From Planctomycetaceae bacterium (GTDB lineage Bacteria; Planctomycetota; Planctomycetia; Pirellulales; Pirellulaceae), in the NCBI GenBank assembly GCA_024642205.1, contig JAHEBQ010000051.1:1-46166 (forward strand): a stretch of DNA of 46,166 nucleotides, written 5' to 3'. Positions 1 to 7,784 of this stretch are shown piece by piece. A program made the position numbers and the translations under genes. How positions within the stretch are numbered: the stretch's first letter is position 1; each line of letters opens with the position of its first letter. Under the pieces are notes generated by a model. That model had not been told where the DNA came from, made no database searches, and saw only the letters and a program-made list of their open reading frames with translations.

Positions 1-253
1 CCTTTGCGCGTATCGTGGCTTCGCTGTTGGACAGATAAAGTCGAACAAAGTCCATCCCCGAGTCCGCCAGGTTTTTTGATTGCAATTGTCGTGTCACCAG
101 ACGTGCGGCTTCCTCTTCGGTTTGCATCAAGGCAGTGAACGTGTATGCCGACAAAGCCAGAATTACGATCGTCACCAGGACAATAATCAGCAACGTGCCA
201 CGCCGCTGATCATGTCGAATGCAAGTATGTCGGGTTGAAGGTTTTCGATTCAT
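1..253 (-). CDS. gspK: GspK-like minor pseudopilin, partial (3' end outside window)
   Basis: Only the first 84 or so codons are present; the rest lies before base 1. From the ATG at 253 the protein has a basic leader ending in RRG, then TLLIIVLVTIVILALSAYTF, a hydrophobic pilin-like helix, then an acidic stretch (QTEEEAA) and LADSGMDFVRLYL. The residue five after the presumed cleavage site is not glutamate, which is usual for GspK, the tip pseudopilin of type II secretion. It is the last visible gene of the operon, 25 bases after gspJ. Assignment rests on position plus N-terminal form. A PilX-like or other prepilin is the alternative. Confidence 0.75.
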   Translation of the reverse strand, partial: MNRKPSTRHTCIRHDQRRGTLLIIVLVTIVILALSAYTFTALMQTEEEAARLVTRQLQSKNLADSGMDFVRLYLSNSEATIRAK

Positions 254-278
254 TACTGCAGAAACCTGTTGGTTTGAC

Positions 279-1244
279 CTATTCTCCGCTCGCGGTCGGT
301 TCGGCCACTGGCAGATCGACGACCGTTCGATAAACCTGCATCGTCTCACCCGTCACGCCGGAATAGCTGTAGGCTTCTGAACCGGCGGCAGATCGCTCAG
401 GGTCAATCACCAGGGTGACTTCGACGGCAACCGGAAAACCTCCGTTCTCCGCGGAGTCCCACTCCGTCTGCCACTCCTCACCGTCATAATATCGAAATGA
501 AATCTGGGCCACTTCGTTGGCAATCAACTTGGTATACCGGTCAGGACTGCTCAACAGCGACGTATCACCCATATATTCGGCGACGGCCCGATCGATCTCG
601 CGTCGATAGAGCCCTCCCGGTGCGCGCGTTTCCGCAAATTGAACCTTGTCCTCCACTCCCCCGCTGGCCAGGGAAACAAAATAGGCCAAAGACTTTACGT
701 CGGATGGTGACTGGATCGCCGATTCGTCCGATGCGATCAGTGGATTGTATTGGTCCAGCCTCGGGAGACGGCTGATGTCGATCATGATCACGTTATCACT
801 ACCCAGCAGGGTGGGGCGAAACGAAACCTCGTCTTCGACAATCAGTGGCTCGGGCTCTGTCTCTTCACCCTCGGCTGGTGGCGCACCACCACTGATCATC
901 AACATTTGGGTTTGCAACAGGTTGTCCAATCCCGAATAGTCATTGGCCTTGTATTGCATCCCCGCACGAAGATCATTCTCGATCATGGACAACAGCGATC
1001 TGGCTACCTGTTTCTGCTCGACGATCGCCTGCTGCTTGGTCAATGCCACCAGGTAGATCTGGATGGCCATGGCGATTGCGGCAATCACAATCACGGACAA
1101 CCCCAGCGCCAATAAAAGCTCGATCAACGTGTAGGCGCGCCGTCGGGCAAAGCGCACGCCTGGCGGATCGCCATTCACCGTTTCCCAACGGAGGAGCCAT
1201 CGATGGCGCCCGCGCTCGATCGAATCCACTCGATTTGAAACCAT
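279..1244 (-). CDS. gspJ: GspJ-like minor pseudopilin
   Basis: 321-residue protein with a long basic leader (about 37 residues) and the prepilin signature RRRA/YTLIELLLALG: cleavage by prepilin peptidase is expected after Ala37, with Glu at +5 (residue 42). A hydrophobic helix to about residue 70 would anchor it in the inner membrane before assembly into the pseudopilus tip. The C-terminal part contains ISFRYYDGEEWQTEW and VEVTLVIDPE, a beta-rich pattern typical of PulJ/GspJ. The start codon directly abuts the stop of gspI (TAA at 1245-1247, ATG at 1242-1244), so translation is probably coupled. Family identity is inferred from order and motif. Confidence 0.8.
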   Translation of the reverse strand: MVSNRVDSIERGRHRWLLRWETVNGDPPGVRFARRRAYTLIELLLALGLSVIVIAAIAMAIQIYLVALTKQQAIVEQKQVARSLLSMIENDLRAGMQYKANDYSGLDNLLQTQMLMISGGAPPAEGEETEPEPLIVEDEVSFRPTLLGSDNVIMIDISRLPRLDQYNPLIASDESAIQSPSDVKSLAYFVSLASGGVEDKVQFAETRAPGGLYRREIDRAVAEYMGDTSLLSSPDRYTKLIANEVAQISFRYYDGEEWQTEWDSAENGGFPVAVEVTLVIDPERSAAGSEAYSYSGVTGETMQVYRTVVDLPVAEPTASGE

Positions 1245-1712
1245 TTATTCCTCGTCTTCCTCCGGCTCATAGTCCGGGTCGGGAATAAATCTGACGAGAG
1301 AAACGGCGCTCAGCGCTGTACCGACATTTTCGCCCCGACTGACTACCACCGTCGCCATGAACAGTCCGGGTTGAAGCGAGTTTTGGATATCGATGGAATA
1401 AAACCACCCGGGGCTTCCCTGGATCTCGGTATCTCCAGTTGATTCGATCGGAATGACACCGGCAACCAATTCCGCCATTGTCGCACTGGCATGAATATTT
1501 GCGTCATTTCGAAACTGTGCCTGCAACGCGCTTCGATAGCCAAGGTGATAGAGGTTGCCGATCATCACCATCGAACCCCCGAGAATTGCAATCGCCAAAA
1601 TCACTTCCAGCAGGGACAACCCATTTCGATTCAGCCGACGCCATCGTCGCAGGCGGTCGCGCGTGGTGCCGGCGCGAGACGACGACCGATTGCAAGTGCT
1701 GGAATGAATCAT
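1245..1712 (-). CDS. gspI: GspI-like minor pseudopilin
   Basis: 155 residues. An arginine-rich leader is followed by the cleavage motif NG/LSLLEVILAIAILGGSM, with Gly31 at -1 and Glu36 at +5. The remainder is short (NLYHLGYRSALQAQFRNDANIHASATMAELVAG), as in GspI/PulI, which nucleates the pseudopilus tip with GspJ and GspK. It ends in an acidic tail (PDYEPEEDEE). It starts 5 bases after the gspH stop and abuts gspJ without a gap. The leader is longer than in proteobacterial GspI; no better internal start is visible. Confidence 0.8.
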   Translation of the reverse strand: MIHSSTCNRSSSRAGTTRDRLRRWRRLNRNGLSLLEVILAIAILGGSMVMIGNLYHLGYRSALQAQFRNDANIHASATMAELVAGVIPIESTGDTEIQGSPGWFYSIDIQNSLQPGLFMATVVVSRGENVGTALSAVSLVRFIPDPDYEPEEDEE

Positions 1713-1717
1713 GGGCC

Positions 1718-2323
1718 TTACTCCGACGAGTTCTCTGCGGACCGAACCGTTTTGGCAATGCCTGTCAGACCGCGCAGTTGGACTTCGATCGTCGCCTGTT
1801 TTTCGTTTTGCAGTACGACCCTCGCGTCCTGTGATGTTCCATCGGGATAAAACAGGATCGTTCGTAGCGCCCCACCGGATTCAAGCGAACTCATCACCTC
1901 GGCTGCCCTGGCGTCGGCGGCAACTTCACTGCCCACGAACAAAACCCCCTTTGGCAACAAGTCATCTTCATAGTTGGACTGCAATCCCCGGTCCGCGGTG
2001 GGTTGTCGCCGACCGGCAAATGTGTTTTGTTCCTGGAATTGACGAAACGGCGCCACATTGAAATACGAACCACCGGGCACAAGAAAAACTGCATACTCTT
2101 CGCCGTGCCGAATGGCCTTTACGCGGGCCTGCCCCATTGCGACTCGCAACCGATCCGCCCCCTTCTTCAAAGCCTGTTGGGAAAACGTCCTTTGAACCGA
2201 AGGTATGGCCAATGCCGCTACCACCACCATGATGGCGACCACGAGCAACAACTCCAGCAACGTCATGCCGGCGTTTGAGCCGCCAATCGGGCGGCGACGG
2301 AACAAACTTTTTCCTGCTTTCAT
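1718..2323 (-). CDS. gspH: GspH-like pseudopilin
   Basis: About 201 residues from the chosen ATG at 2323 (MKAGKSLF...). The type III signal peptide is SNAG/MTLLELLLVVAIMVVVAAL with Glu at +5. The body (PSVQRTFSQQALKKGADRLR, then VKAIRHGEEYAVF) matches the GspH/FimT pattern, with a beta-rich C-terminus including LFYPDGTSQDARVVLQ. An in-frame GTG at 2389 would add 22 residues in front; I prefer 2323 because it gives a normal 19-residue leader. It sits between gspG and gspI, as expected. Confidence 0.8.
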   Translation of the reverse strand: MKAGKSLFRRRPIGGSNAGMTLLELLLVVAIMVVVAALAIPSVQRTFSQQALKKGADRLRVAMGQARVKAIRHGEEYAVFLVPGGSYFNVAPFRQFQEQNTFAGRRQPTADRGLQSNYEDDLLPKGVLFVGSEVAADARAAEVMSSLESGGALRTILFYPDGTSQDARVVLQNEKQATIEVQLRGLTGIAKTVRSAENSSE

Positions 2324-2430
2324 GCCCAACCCGGCGTCAATTTGAATCTGAAATGGTCTGGTTTGGAAACGACAAAGGCCTTCGAGCACGACAAAGCATG
2401 CGATCGAAGGCCCGGAGTCTGGCGCGAGGG

Positions 2431-2850
2431 CTACTTCACCGTTGTCGGATCCGGAACATCGTCCTGCGTCCCGGCTTGTCCGTCCGGGCCTGCGGAAGTG
2501 ATGATCACGCGATCGTTGGCTTCGTCGGCCCCGTAGGTGTAGGGACGCTGCCAGGGATCATTGCCGACCGGCTCGTCCAGGTAAGGCCCACCCCACTGAG
2601 TTCGCGACAATCCGCTTGGATTGGTGTACAGGTCGTCCAACGTCGCCGGAAAACTGTTGACGTTGAGCTTGTACATCTTGCAGGCCTGCTCCATGGTCTT
2701 GATTTCCATGTAAGCCGTCTTCTGCAATGACGTTTGCTTCAGGTTCAATACGGCAAACGTGGAAAGCGAAGCCAGCACGACGAGAATCGCCATGACAAGC
2801 AACAATTCAAGCAACGTAAAGCCCGAATTTCGTGTTTCTCTGGTACGCAT
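2431..2850 (-). CDS. gspG: GspG major pseudopilin
   Basis: 139 residues from the ATG at 2850, which has a strong AGGAG ribosome site. Leader MRTRETRNSG, then FTLLELLLVMAILVVLASL: cleavage after Gly10, Glu at +5. The body has the major-pseudopilin marks: TAYMEIKTMEQACKMYKLN, FPATLDDLYTNPSG, WGGPYLDE, NDPWQRPYTY and the C-terminal calcium-site motif AGPDGQAGTQDDVPDP. It forms the pseudopilus shaft of the type II secretion piston. The frame stays open to 2949 and would add a YKLNP-repeat extension, but that is a tandem repeat in the gspF-gspG spacer and is unlikely to be translated as part of gspG. Confidence 0.92.
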   Translation of the reverse strand: MRTRETRNSGFTLLELLLVMAILVVLASLSTFAVLNLKQTSLQKTAYMEIKTMEQACKMYKLNVNSFPATLDDLYTNPSGLSRTQWGGPYLDEPVGNDPWQRPYTYGADEANDRVIITSAGPDGQAGTQDDVPDPTTVK

Positions 2851-2858
2851 CTGAAAAT

Positions 2859-2863
2859 CTCCT
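2859..2863 (-). promoter_or_regulatory. Ribosome binding site fixing the gspG start
   Basis: On the minus strand AGGAG lies nine bases before the ATG at 2850. It decides for the short GspG leader and against the open-frame extension encoded by the tandem repeat upstream. Confidence 0.75.
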
Positions 2864-2886
2864 AGGCAACTTGTTCGGTTGTTTTT

Positions 2887-2939
2887 CGGGTTCAATTTAT
2901 ACGGGTTCAATTTAAACGGGTTCAATTTATACGGGTTCA
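2887..2939. repeat. 15-nt tandem repeat between gspF and gspG
   Basis: Three full copies of CGGGTTCAATTTATA (the second with one change, TTTAAA) plus an eight-base partial copy. The unit is a multiple of three, so on the minus strand the spacer reads as (Y/F)KLNP repeats in frame with gspG. It lies between the gspF stop (2981) and the gspG start (2850). It could be a slippage-prone spacer affecting the stoichiometry of the major pseudopilin, or a neutral microsatellite. Confidence 0.9.
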
Positions 2940-2980
2940 CTCGACTCACTCCAACACGACTGGTAACAATCGCCTGTTCA

Positions 2981-4186
2981 CTACTGCATCACGTTGCCCA
3001 TTTTCATAATAGGCAACAGCAACGCGACGACAACGACCAGAATGATCCCCGCCATCACCATCAACATCAAAGGCTCAATTAATTTAACCATCAAGTCCAG
3101 GCGTCGGACCGTTTGTTTTTCCAGGCCATCGGAAATATTTATCAGTACATCATCGAGCGTGTTGGACTCTTCCGCGACACTGATCATCTCGGTCACGTTG
3201 CGAGGGAAATGCCCGGACTTGCCAAGTGGACCCGACAACGATTCACCCGAAGTGATATTCTCGGCTGCGTCGGCGATCGCCTCGGAAAGAATCTTGTTGC
3301 CCGAGGCATCTCGGCTGATATCCAGAGCTTTCAAAATCGGGACCCCGTTCCGCAACAGCGTTCCCAGCACCCGGCAAAACCGCCCGACGGCCAGCGACAG
3401 GAATATCGGCCCCAGAATTGGTATTTTGAGTTTCAGTCGATCGGCAATTCGACGACCCGACTCCGTTTTCAACTGAAACCGCACGACCACCACGAGTATT
3501 CCCACGATCGCCAGCAGGATTACGCCATAACCGCGGACAAAATCGCTGAACCAAAGCAACCAGTCAGTAATCGCCGGCAATTCACCCATCGCACGCAACT
3601 GGTCAAACATCTGGCCAAATTTCGGAACGAAAAATACAATCAACACCGTCACCACGATTGATCCAATCGTGGCCAGGACCGCCGGATAAATCAGGGCACC
3701 GACGGTTCGCGATTTCAATTCGGCCTGTTGTTCGGTAAACTTCGCAACCCGAGAAAGCGCATCCTCAAGAAAACCGCCTTCGGCTCCCGCACGCGACATG
3801 TTGACGGCCATTTCACTGAAAATCTTGGGATGGCGTGAAAAACTGTCAGAAAGCGTCTCCCCATCTTCGACCCGTGAGATCACGTCTTCGAGCGCGGCTT
3901 GAAAAGCCGGAATCCTGGTTTGCTCTTTCAGGATGTTCAACGATCGCATCATCGGAACACCATTGCTGATCAGCGAAGCGAGCTGCTCATAAAAGACGGC
4001 GATCTTCTGGTCATTGACCCGGCCACCCAAAGTGACCTTTTTTTTCTCCTTTTCGGATTCGACGGCAACCGGAAAAAGCGATTTGCCCGAGAGCGCGGAA
4101 ACAACGTCGCGCTCGGTATTGGCGGACATGGATCCAGAGACAATTTCTCCGGCAAGGTTTCTGGCTTTGTAAGTGAATTCTGGCAT
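2981..4186 (-). CDS. gspF: GspF inner-membrane platform protein
   Basis: 401 residues, the normal GspF/PilC length. Starts MPEFTYKARNLAGEIVSG, the standard family opening. Two repeated GspF domains are visible (about 60-180 and 265-395): ISNGVPMMRSLNILKEQ and LLRNGVPILKALDISRD are the paired motifs, each followed by an ESLS/ETLSDSF segment. Membrane helices lie near 165-187, 220-236 and 371-393. It links the GspE ATPase to pseudopilus assembly. It is 163 bases downstream of gspE with a weak ribosome site and precedes gspG, so it belongs to the same transcription unit. Confidence 0.93.
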   Translation of the reverse strand: MPEFTYKARNLAGEIVSGSMSANTERDVVSALSGKSLFPVAVESEKEKKKVTLGGRVNDQKIAVFYEQLASLISNGVPMMRSLNILKEQTRIPAFQAALEDVISRVEDGETLSDSFSRHPKIFSEMAVNMSRAGAEGGFLEDALSRVAKFTEQQAELKSRTVGALIYPAVLATIGSIVVTVLIVFFVPKFGQMFDQLRAMGELPAITDWLLWFSDFVRGYGVILLAIVGILVVVVRFQLKTESGRRIADRLKLKIPILGPIFLSLAVGRFCRVLGTLLRNGVPILKALDISRDASGNKILSEAIADAAENITSGESLSGPLGKSGHFPRNVTEMISVAEESNTLDDVLINISDGLEKQTVRRLDLMVKLIEPLMLMVMAGIILVVVVALLLPIMKMGNVMQ

Positions 4187-4349
4187 ACGCTAATTCAGGC
4201 TTCAGGTTTCCAAGTTTCGGTTTGAGACGTTCGGTGATTGGGTATCCGGCGATGCGCCCGGTGAGTTTCTGGTTCTCGATGCTCCAAATGACCTTTCAAC
4301 TTCCACTTCCGAAGCTCGACATTTTTCCATTCGACGTTTCGCGGTTTAG

Positions 4350-6047
4350 TCAACTTCGCCTGTCACCCTTGGTGATCCTGAGAACCTCGTCAATCGAAGT
4401 ACTACCATCGAGCACTTTCAACCAGCCATCATCGCGCAGTGTTTTCATTCCGCCCGCCATCGCGGCTTTCTTGATTTCCCAGGTGCTGAGTCGATCGTGT
4501 GCCATCTGGCGAAGTTCATTGGATGTGACCAGCAGTTCGTAAATCCCCAATCGGCCGCGATATCCAACATCCCGGCATTCACGACATCCAACCGGTTCGT
4601 AAATCGGCCCCTTATCCAGCATCTCCATGGGGAAATCATCAGGCAAATCATGGGGATTCGGATGGATCTCGCGTCGGCAGGAACATAGCCTTCGAACCAG
4701 CCGCTGGGCCATGATCGCTTCCACCGTACTGGCAACCAGGAATGGTTCAACCCCCATATCTCCCATCCGCGTAAAAGCACCGGCCGCATCGTTGGTGTGC
4801 AAGGTGCTGAACACCAGGTGGCCAGTCAATGAGGCTTGAATCGCATTTTCCGCCGTCTCCAGGTCACGAATCTCGCCAACCAGCACCACATCGGGATCAT
4901 GACGCAAGATGCTTCGCAGGGAATGTGCAAAGGTCAAACCGATCTTGGGATGTACCTGGATCTGGTTGATACCAGCCAGCTGATACTCGACCGGATCCTC
5001 AGTCGTGATAATCTTGGTTTTGGGATCGTTGATTTCGATCAATGAACTGTACAACGTCGTGGTTTTGCCTGAGCCGGTCGGTCCCGTCACCAGGATAATT
5101 CCGTGCGGCAGCGCGATCAGCTTTCGAAATTCGGTGTACGTCTCCTGGGACATTCCCAGGCTTTTCAGTTCAAAAACCATCGCGCCTTTATCAAGAATCC
5201 GCATCACCAGACTTTCACCGTGGATCATCGGGATCACCGAAACACGAACATCGACCTCCCGACCTTTGACCCGAATCTTGATCCGACCGTCCTGGGGAAG
5301 CCGTTTTTCGGCAATGTTCAACTTCGCCATGATTTTCAATCGACTGATAATCGCGGCCCGAAAATGGTTGATTTCCGCCGGAACGGGTTGGGTGTGAAGA
5401 ATTCCGTCAATCCGGTAACGAATCACGATTCCATCCTGCTGTGATTCGATATGGACGTCACTGGTTCGTGTCTCGATGGCTTCGAGCAGGATTTCATTGA
5501 CAAGGCGAACCACGCTCGCCTCTTGAGCCATCTCGGAAAGCTCGCTTCCGTCGGTCTCAATATCGCCAAGCAGTTCAACGCCGTCTTCATTCCGTTGCTC
5601 GATCAGGCCTTCGATCGTCTCACCACCAACACCCAGATGGTTCTTGATCAGTTTGGCGATTTCCGAACGCTCCGCCAAAACGGGCTCAACCGCCAATCCG
5701 GTTGCCGCACTGATTTCGTCCAACGGATAAAAATCAAGGGGGTCGCTGGTCGCAATTACAATCGTGCCATTCTTGCGACTGACGGGAAACAAGATCTCGC
5801 GGTAAATGATCTTCTGAGGAAAGGATTCCAGCAACGACAAATCGACCGTGGCTGTTCGCAAGTCGAGAAACTCAACGCCGACCTCTTCCGCCATTGCTTC
5901 CAGGGCGGCTTCGTGAGATACCGCTCCCGTCCGGACGAGTGACGCCAATACATCCCCCCCGAGACTCTCTGCATGAGCATATTGCGCATCGGAAACCAGG
6001 CCGCGGCGAACCAAAGTCTCTACTAATTCCATATCAGATTCTGCCAT
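4350..6047 (-). CDS. gspE: GspE/PilB-type assembly ATPase
   Basis: 565 residues. N-terminal MshEN/GspE-N domain (about 10-145), then the AAA+ core. Visible motifs: Walker A GPTGSGKT (322-329), the Asp box around TTEDPVEY (348-355), Walker B within HDPDVVLVGEIRD (383-395), the His box around STLHTND (414-420), and a tetracysteine zinc site with C455/C457 and C488/C491. It powers pseudopilus extension at the cytoplasmic face of the inner membrane. It is the first gene of the operon, with about 580 bases of non-coding DNA upstream. PilB is possible on sequence, but the downstream GHIJK set argues for type II secretion. Confidence 0.93.
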   Translation of the reverse strand: MAESDMELVETLVRRGLVSDAQYAHAESLGGDVLASLVRTGAVSHEAALEAMAEEVGVEFLDLRTATVDLSLLESFPQKIIYREILFPVSRKNGTIVIATSDPLDFYPLDEISAATGLAVEPVLAERSEIAKLIKNHLGVGGETIEGLIEQRNEDGVELLGDIETDGSELSEMAQEASVVRLVNEILLEAIETRTSDVHIESQQDGIVIRYRIDGILHTQPVPAEINHFRAAIISRLKIMAKLNIAEKRLPQDGRIKIRVKGREVDVRVSVIPMIHGESLVMRILDKGAMVFELKSLGMSQETYTEFRKLIALPHGIILVTGPTGSGKTTTLYSSLIEINDPKTKIITTEDPVEYQLAGINQIQVHPKIGLTFAHSLRSILRHDPDVVLVGEIRDLETAENAIQASLTGHLVFSTLHTNDAAGAFTRMGDMGVEPFLVASTVEAIMAQRLVRRLCSCRREIHPNPHDLPDDFPMEMLDKGPIYEPVGCRECRDVGYRGRLGIYELLVTSNELRQMAHDRLSTWEIKKAAMAGGMKTLRDDGWLKVLDGSTSIDEVLRITKGDRRS

Positions 6048-6566
6048 ATCAAAAGGTCAACCCAAAATATTGAAACCGCTTGAAGGCCGCCAGCCAAGAA
6101 CTCCCATTGGGAAGCGCAGCCAACCGCAAAAACCAGCGATCGCAAGTGATCGTGCCCTGCCACCAAAGGGAACCCGCCACCCCTGCAACCACCGATGCGT
6201 CCAAGAATTCAACTTTGAGAACAGACTACCGCGCCCCATACCCATATTATTGAGAACCTCCCTCGGGACCTATCTCATTCAACTACGAAACCAGTTCCCA
6301 AACCGCCATGGTTCGGGTTGTAGGGATAGGCCGGAAGAAACGCACCGCTGCCGTTGGGGTGAGGGAAGCGCATGGGGCGCTGCGATGCGTTTCTTCTGAC
6401 CTACGGATTCCTTGTTTTTGCTTGATGATTAGCTTTCGCCCTGTCGCTAAATAAAACCCCAGCTTGCCAATCAAGTTTCGAAATATTTGATATTTCCCGA
6501 CCAAAACCGGGGTTTGTCAGACCCACCGGTCGCACGGACGCACCGCTCGTTGCCGGGCAACAGAAC
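6048..6566. other. Non-coding region upstream of the gsp operon
   Basis: About 520 bases between the gspE start and the terminator of the glycine-rich protein gene. No ORF here has coding character. It must hold the gsp operon promoter, but no clear -35/-10 pair is convincing. The only structured part is the palindromic element at 6320-6404. Confidence 0.6.
6320..6404. repeat. Palindromic REP/MITE-like element
   Basis: An 85-base element bounded by GTAGG and CCTAC. Internal arms GAAGAAACGCA (6334-6344) and TGCGTTTCTTC (6386-6396) are perfect complements over 11 bases; outer parts of the two ends also match imperfectly. The 41-base centre contains a second hairpin, AGCGC-ATGGG-GCGCT. The nested form resembles REP elements mobilised by RAYT transposases, or a short MITE. 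No transposase is in the window and only one copy is present, so the class is inferred from shape. Confidence 0.55.
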
Positions 6567-6600
6567 AAAAAAAAACGGCCCAAGCAAGCTCGGACCGTTT
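6567..6600 (-). terminator. Rho-independent terminator of the 6628-7428 gene
   Basis: On the minus strand a 10-base stem (ACGGTCCGAG / CTTGGGCCGT, two G-U pairs) with a CTTG loop is followed by a run of nine T. It starts 27 bases after the stop codon at 6628. Confidence 0.88.
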
Positions 6601-6627
6601 TGATATGTTTAGCACTCGAAGAGGCGA

Positions 6628-7428
6628 CTAGAAATCGCTGCCGGGATTCGTCGCACCCCCGCCGCCGCGACCACCGGGACCACCACCAGGTCGACCGCCA
6701 CCAGGACCACCGCCACCAGGACCACCGAAGCCTCCAGGACCACCAAAGCCTCCACGGCCTCCATTATCAAATTCAAATGCGTCACCCATTAATTCTTTGA
6801 ACTTTGCGTTCTGGTCTGCACTCAAAACCGATGAGAAAATCTCGTCCTGAGCCTGGGCCTGAAGCTTCGCAATTTTCTCTTTCAGTTTCTGGCTGACTTC
6901 TTCTGCTTTTTCTTTTAATTTCTCGACCTGTTCATCGGTCAAACCCAACTCTTCGATCAAGCCCTCGGAAAGTCGGCCGCTGGAAGGTCCACCATTTCGA
7001 CGCATTTGACCCTGTGCCAATAACTGCTTGAGACGAGTTAACTGATGAGGCAAAAGCTCCTTTAACGCTTCCTCTTCCAGTTCAGCATTGGATTCCGTCA
7101 TCTTCTTCTGAATGTCTTCAAAAGCCTTTGTACGCTCCTCGTTGCTCAAGCCCTGCATGGAGTCACGCGCACCCATGAACAACTCCCTCATCGCTTCCCG
7201 CTGCCGAGTCTGAATTTCCTGAATAACATCAAGCTGATCCTCAACCAACTCCAGCTCTTTTTGCACCGCTGGTTGTCCAAGCAGGCTGAGTTGAGTTACC
7301 TGTCCAAAGGGACTTCCTCCGCCGCCCCGTCCGCCGCGGCCGGGCTGGGCCTTTGCAACGTCGACCGACACAAATACGGCGAGAATTGCAGCCAAACCCA
7401 AGACCTGGAATCTGCCTCGAAAAACCAT
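6628..7428 (-). CDS. Secreted helical protein with glycine-rich tail
   Basis: 266 residues from the ATG at 7428, chosen because AGGAG lies six bases upstream. A Sec signal peptide (FRGRFQVLGLAAILAVFVSVDVAKAQ) is followed by a GRGGRGGGG linker. The middle (about 45-215) is charged and strongly helical, with LSNEERTKAFEDIQKKM, LLPHQLTRLKQLL and LGLTDEQVEKLKEKAEE. The repeated L(T/S)xEQ and L(L/P)xQ(L/N) patterns recall Spy/CpxP-like LTXXQ periplasmic proteins, a remote comparison. The last 45 residues are almost all Gly with Pro, Phe and Arg. Planctomycete genomes carry many such proteins of unknown role. Monocistronic with its own terminator. Confidence 0.8.
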   Translation of the reverse strand: MVFRGRFQVLGLAAILAVFVSVDVAKAQPGRGGRGGGGSPFGQVTQLSLLGQPAVQKELELVEDQLDVIQEIQTRQREAMRELFMGARDSMQGLSNEERTKAFEDIQKKMTESNAELEEEALKELLPHQLTRLKQLLAQGQMRRNGGPSSGRLSEGLIEELGLTDEQVEKLKEKAEEVSQKLKEKIAKLQAQAQDEIFSSVLSADQNAKFKELMGDAFEFDNGGRGGFGGPGGFGGPGGGGPGGGRPGGGPGGRGGGGATNPGSDF

Positions 7429-7784
7429 CGTAATCTCCTGATTGTGCAATTGGTGTGTTTAGCTGGGACCGACAGGAACGCACTGTCCTGAAAATGTTTC
7501 GCTTACAAGCAATCAAACCATTGTTTCGTTTCGATGTTTCGCTTGAAAGCATTCTCAGGGCTTTTTTTTGTGTGATTTATGACGTTCGAGATTGCCGTTT
7601 CCTGGGAAATCCGAAGCAAATTCAATATTTCCCGCCAATTCGCTGATTCCACCCAAAAAAGCACCGGCAAAAATACTACCCAGAGTGAAATTGCAGGTTA
7701 CAAAACAGCCGACGTTTGAATGACTTTTGTTGACTCTTTTTGACAAAATCCATTTCACCGTGGTTTCTCAATTTGAGAGTCGAT
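7429..7784. other. Non-coding region with direct repeats
   Basis: 356 bases between the start of the glycine-rich gene and the stop of the thioredoxin-trypsin gene, both on the minus strand. It holds the direct repeats at 7494-7551. A 67-codon minus-strand frame at 7555-7758 has no clear ribosome site or recognisable product. No strong terminator is seen for the upstream gene. Confidence 0.5.
7494..7551. repeat. Spaced direct repeats upstream of the glycine-rich protein gene
   Basis: ATGTTTCGCTT(AC)AAGCA at 7494-7511 recurs as ATGTTTCGCTT(GA)AAGCA at 7534-7551: 16 of 18 bases match, 40 bases apart. A shorter TTGTTTCG copy lies between them. They lie 66-123 bases before the start codon, so they could be operator half-sites; this is inference only. 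Confidence 0.5.

Noticed and set aside
2850..2949. N-terminal YKLNP extension of GspG
   Set aside because: A strong ribosome site supports the ATG at 2850 and prepilin leaders are short; the extension is tandem-repeat spacer.
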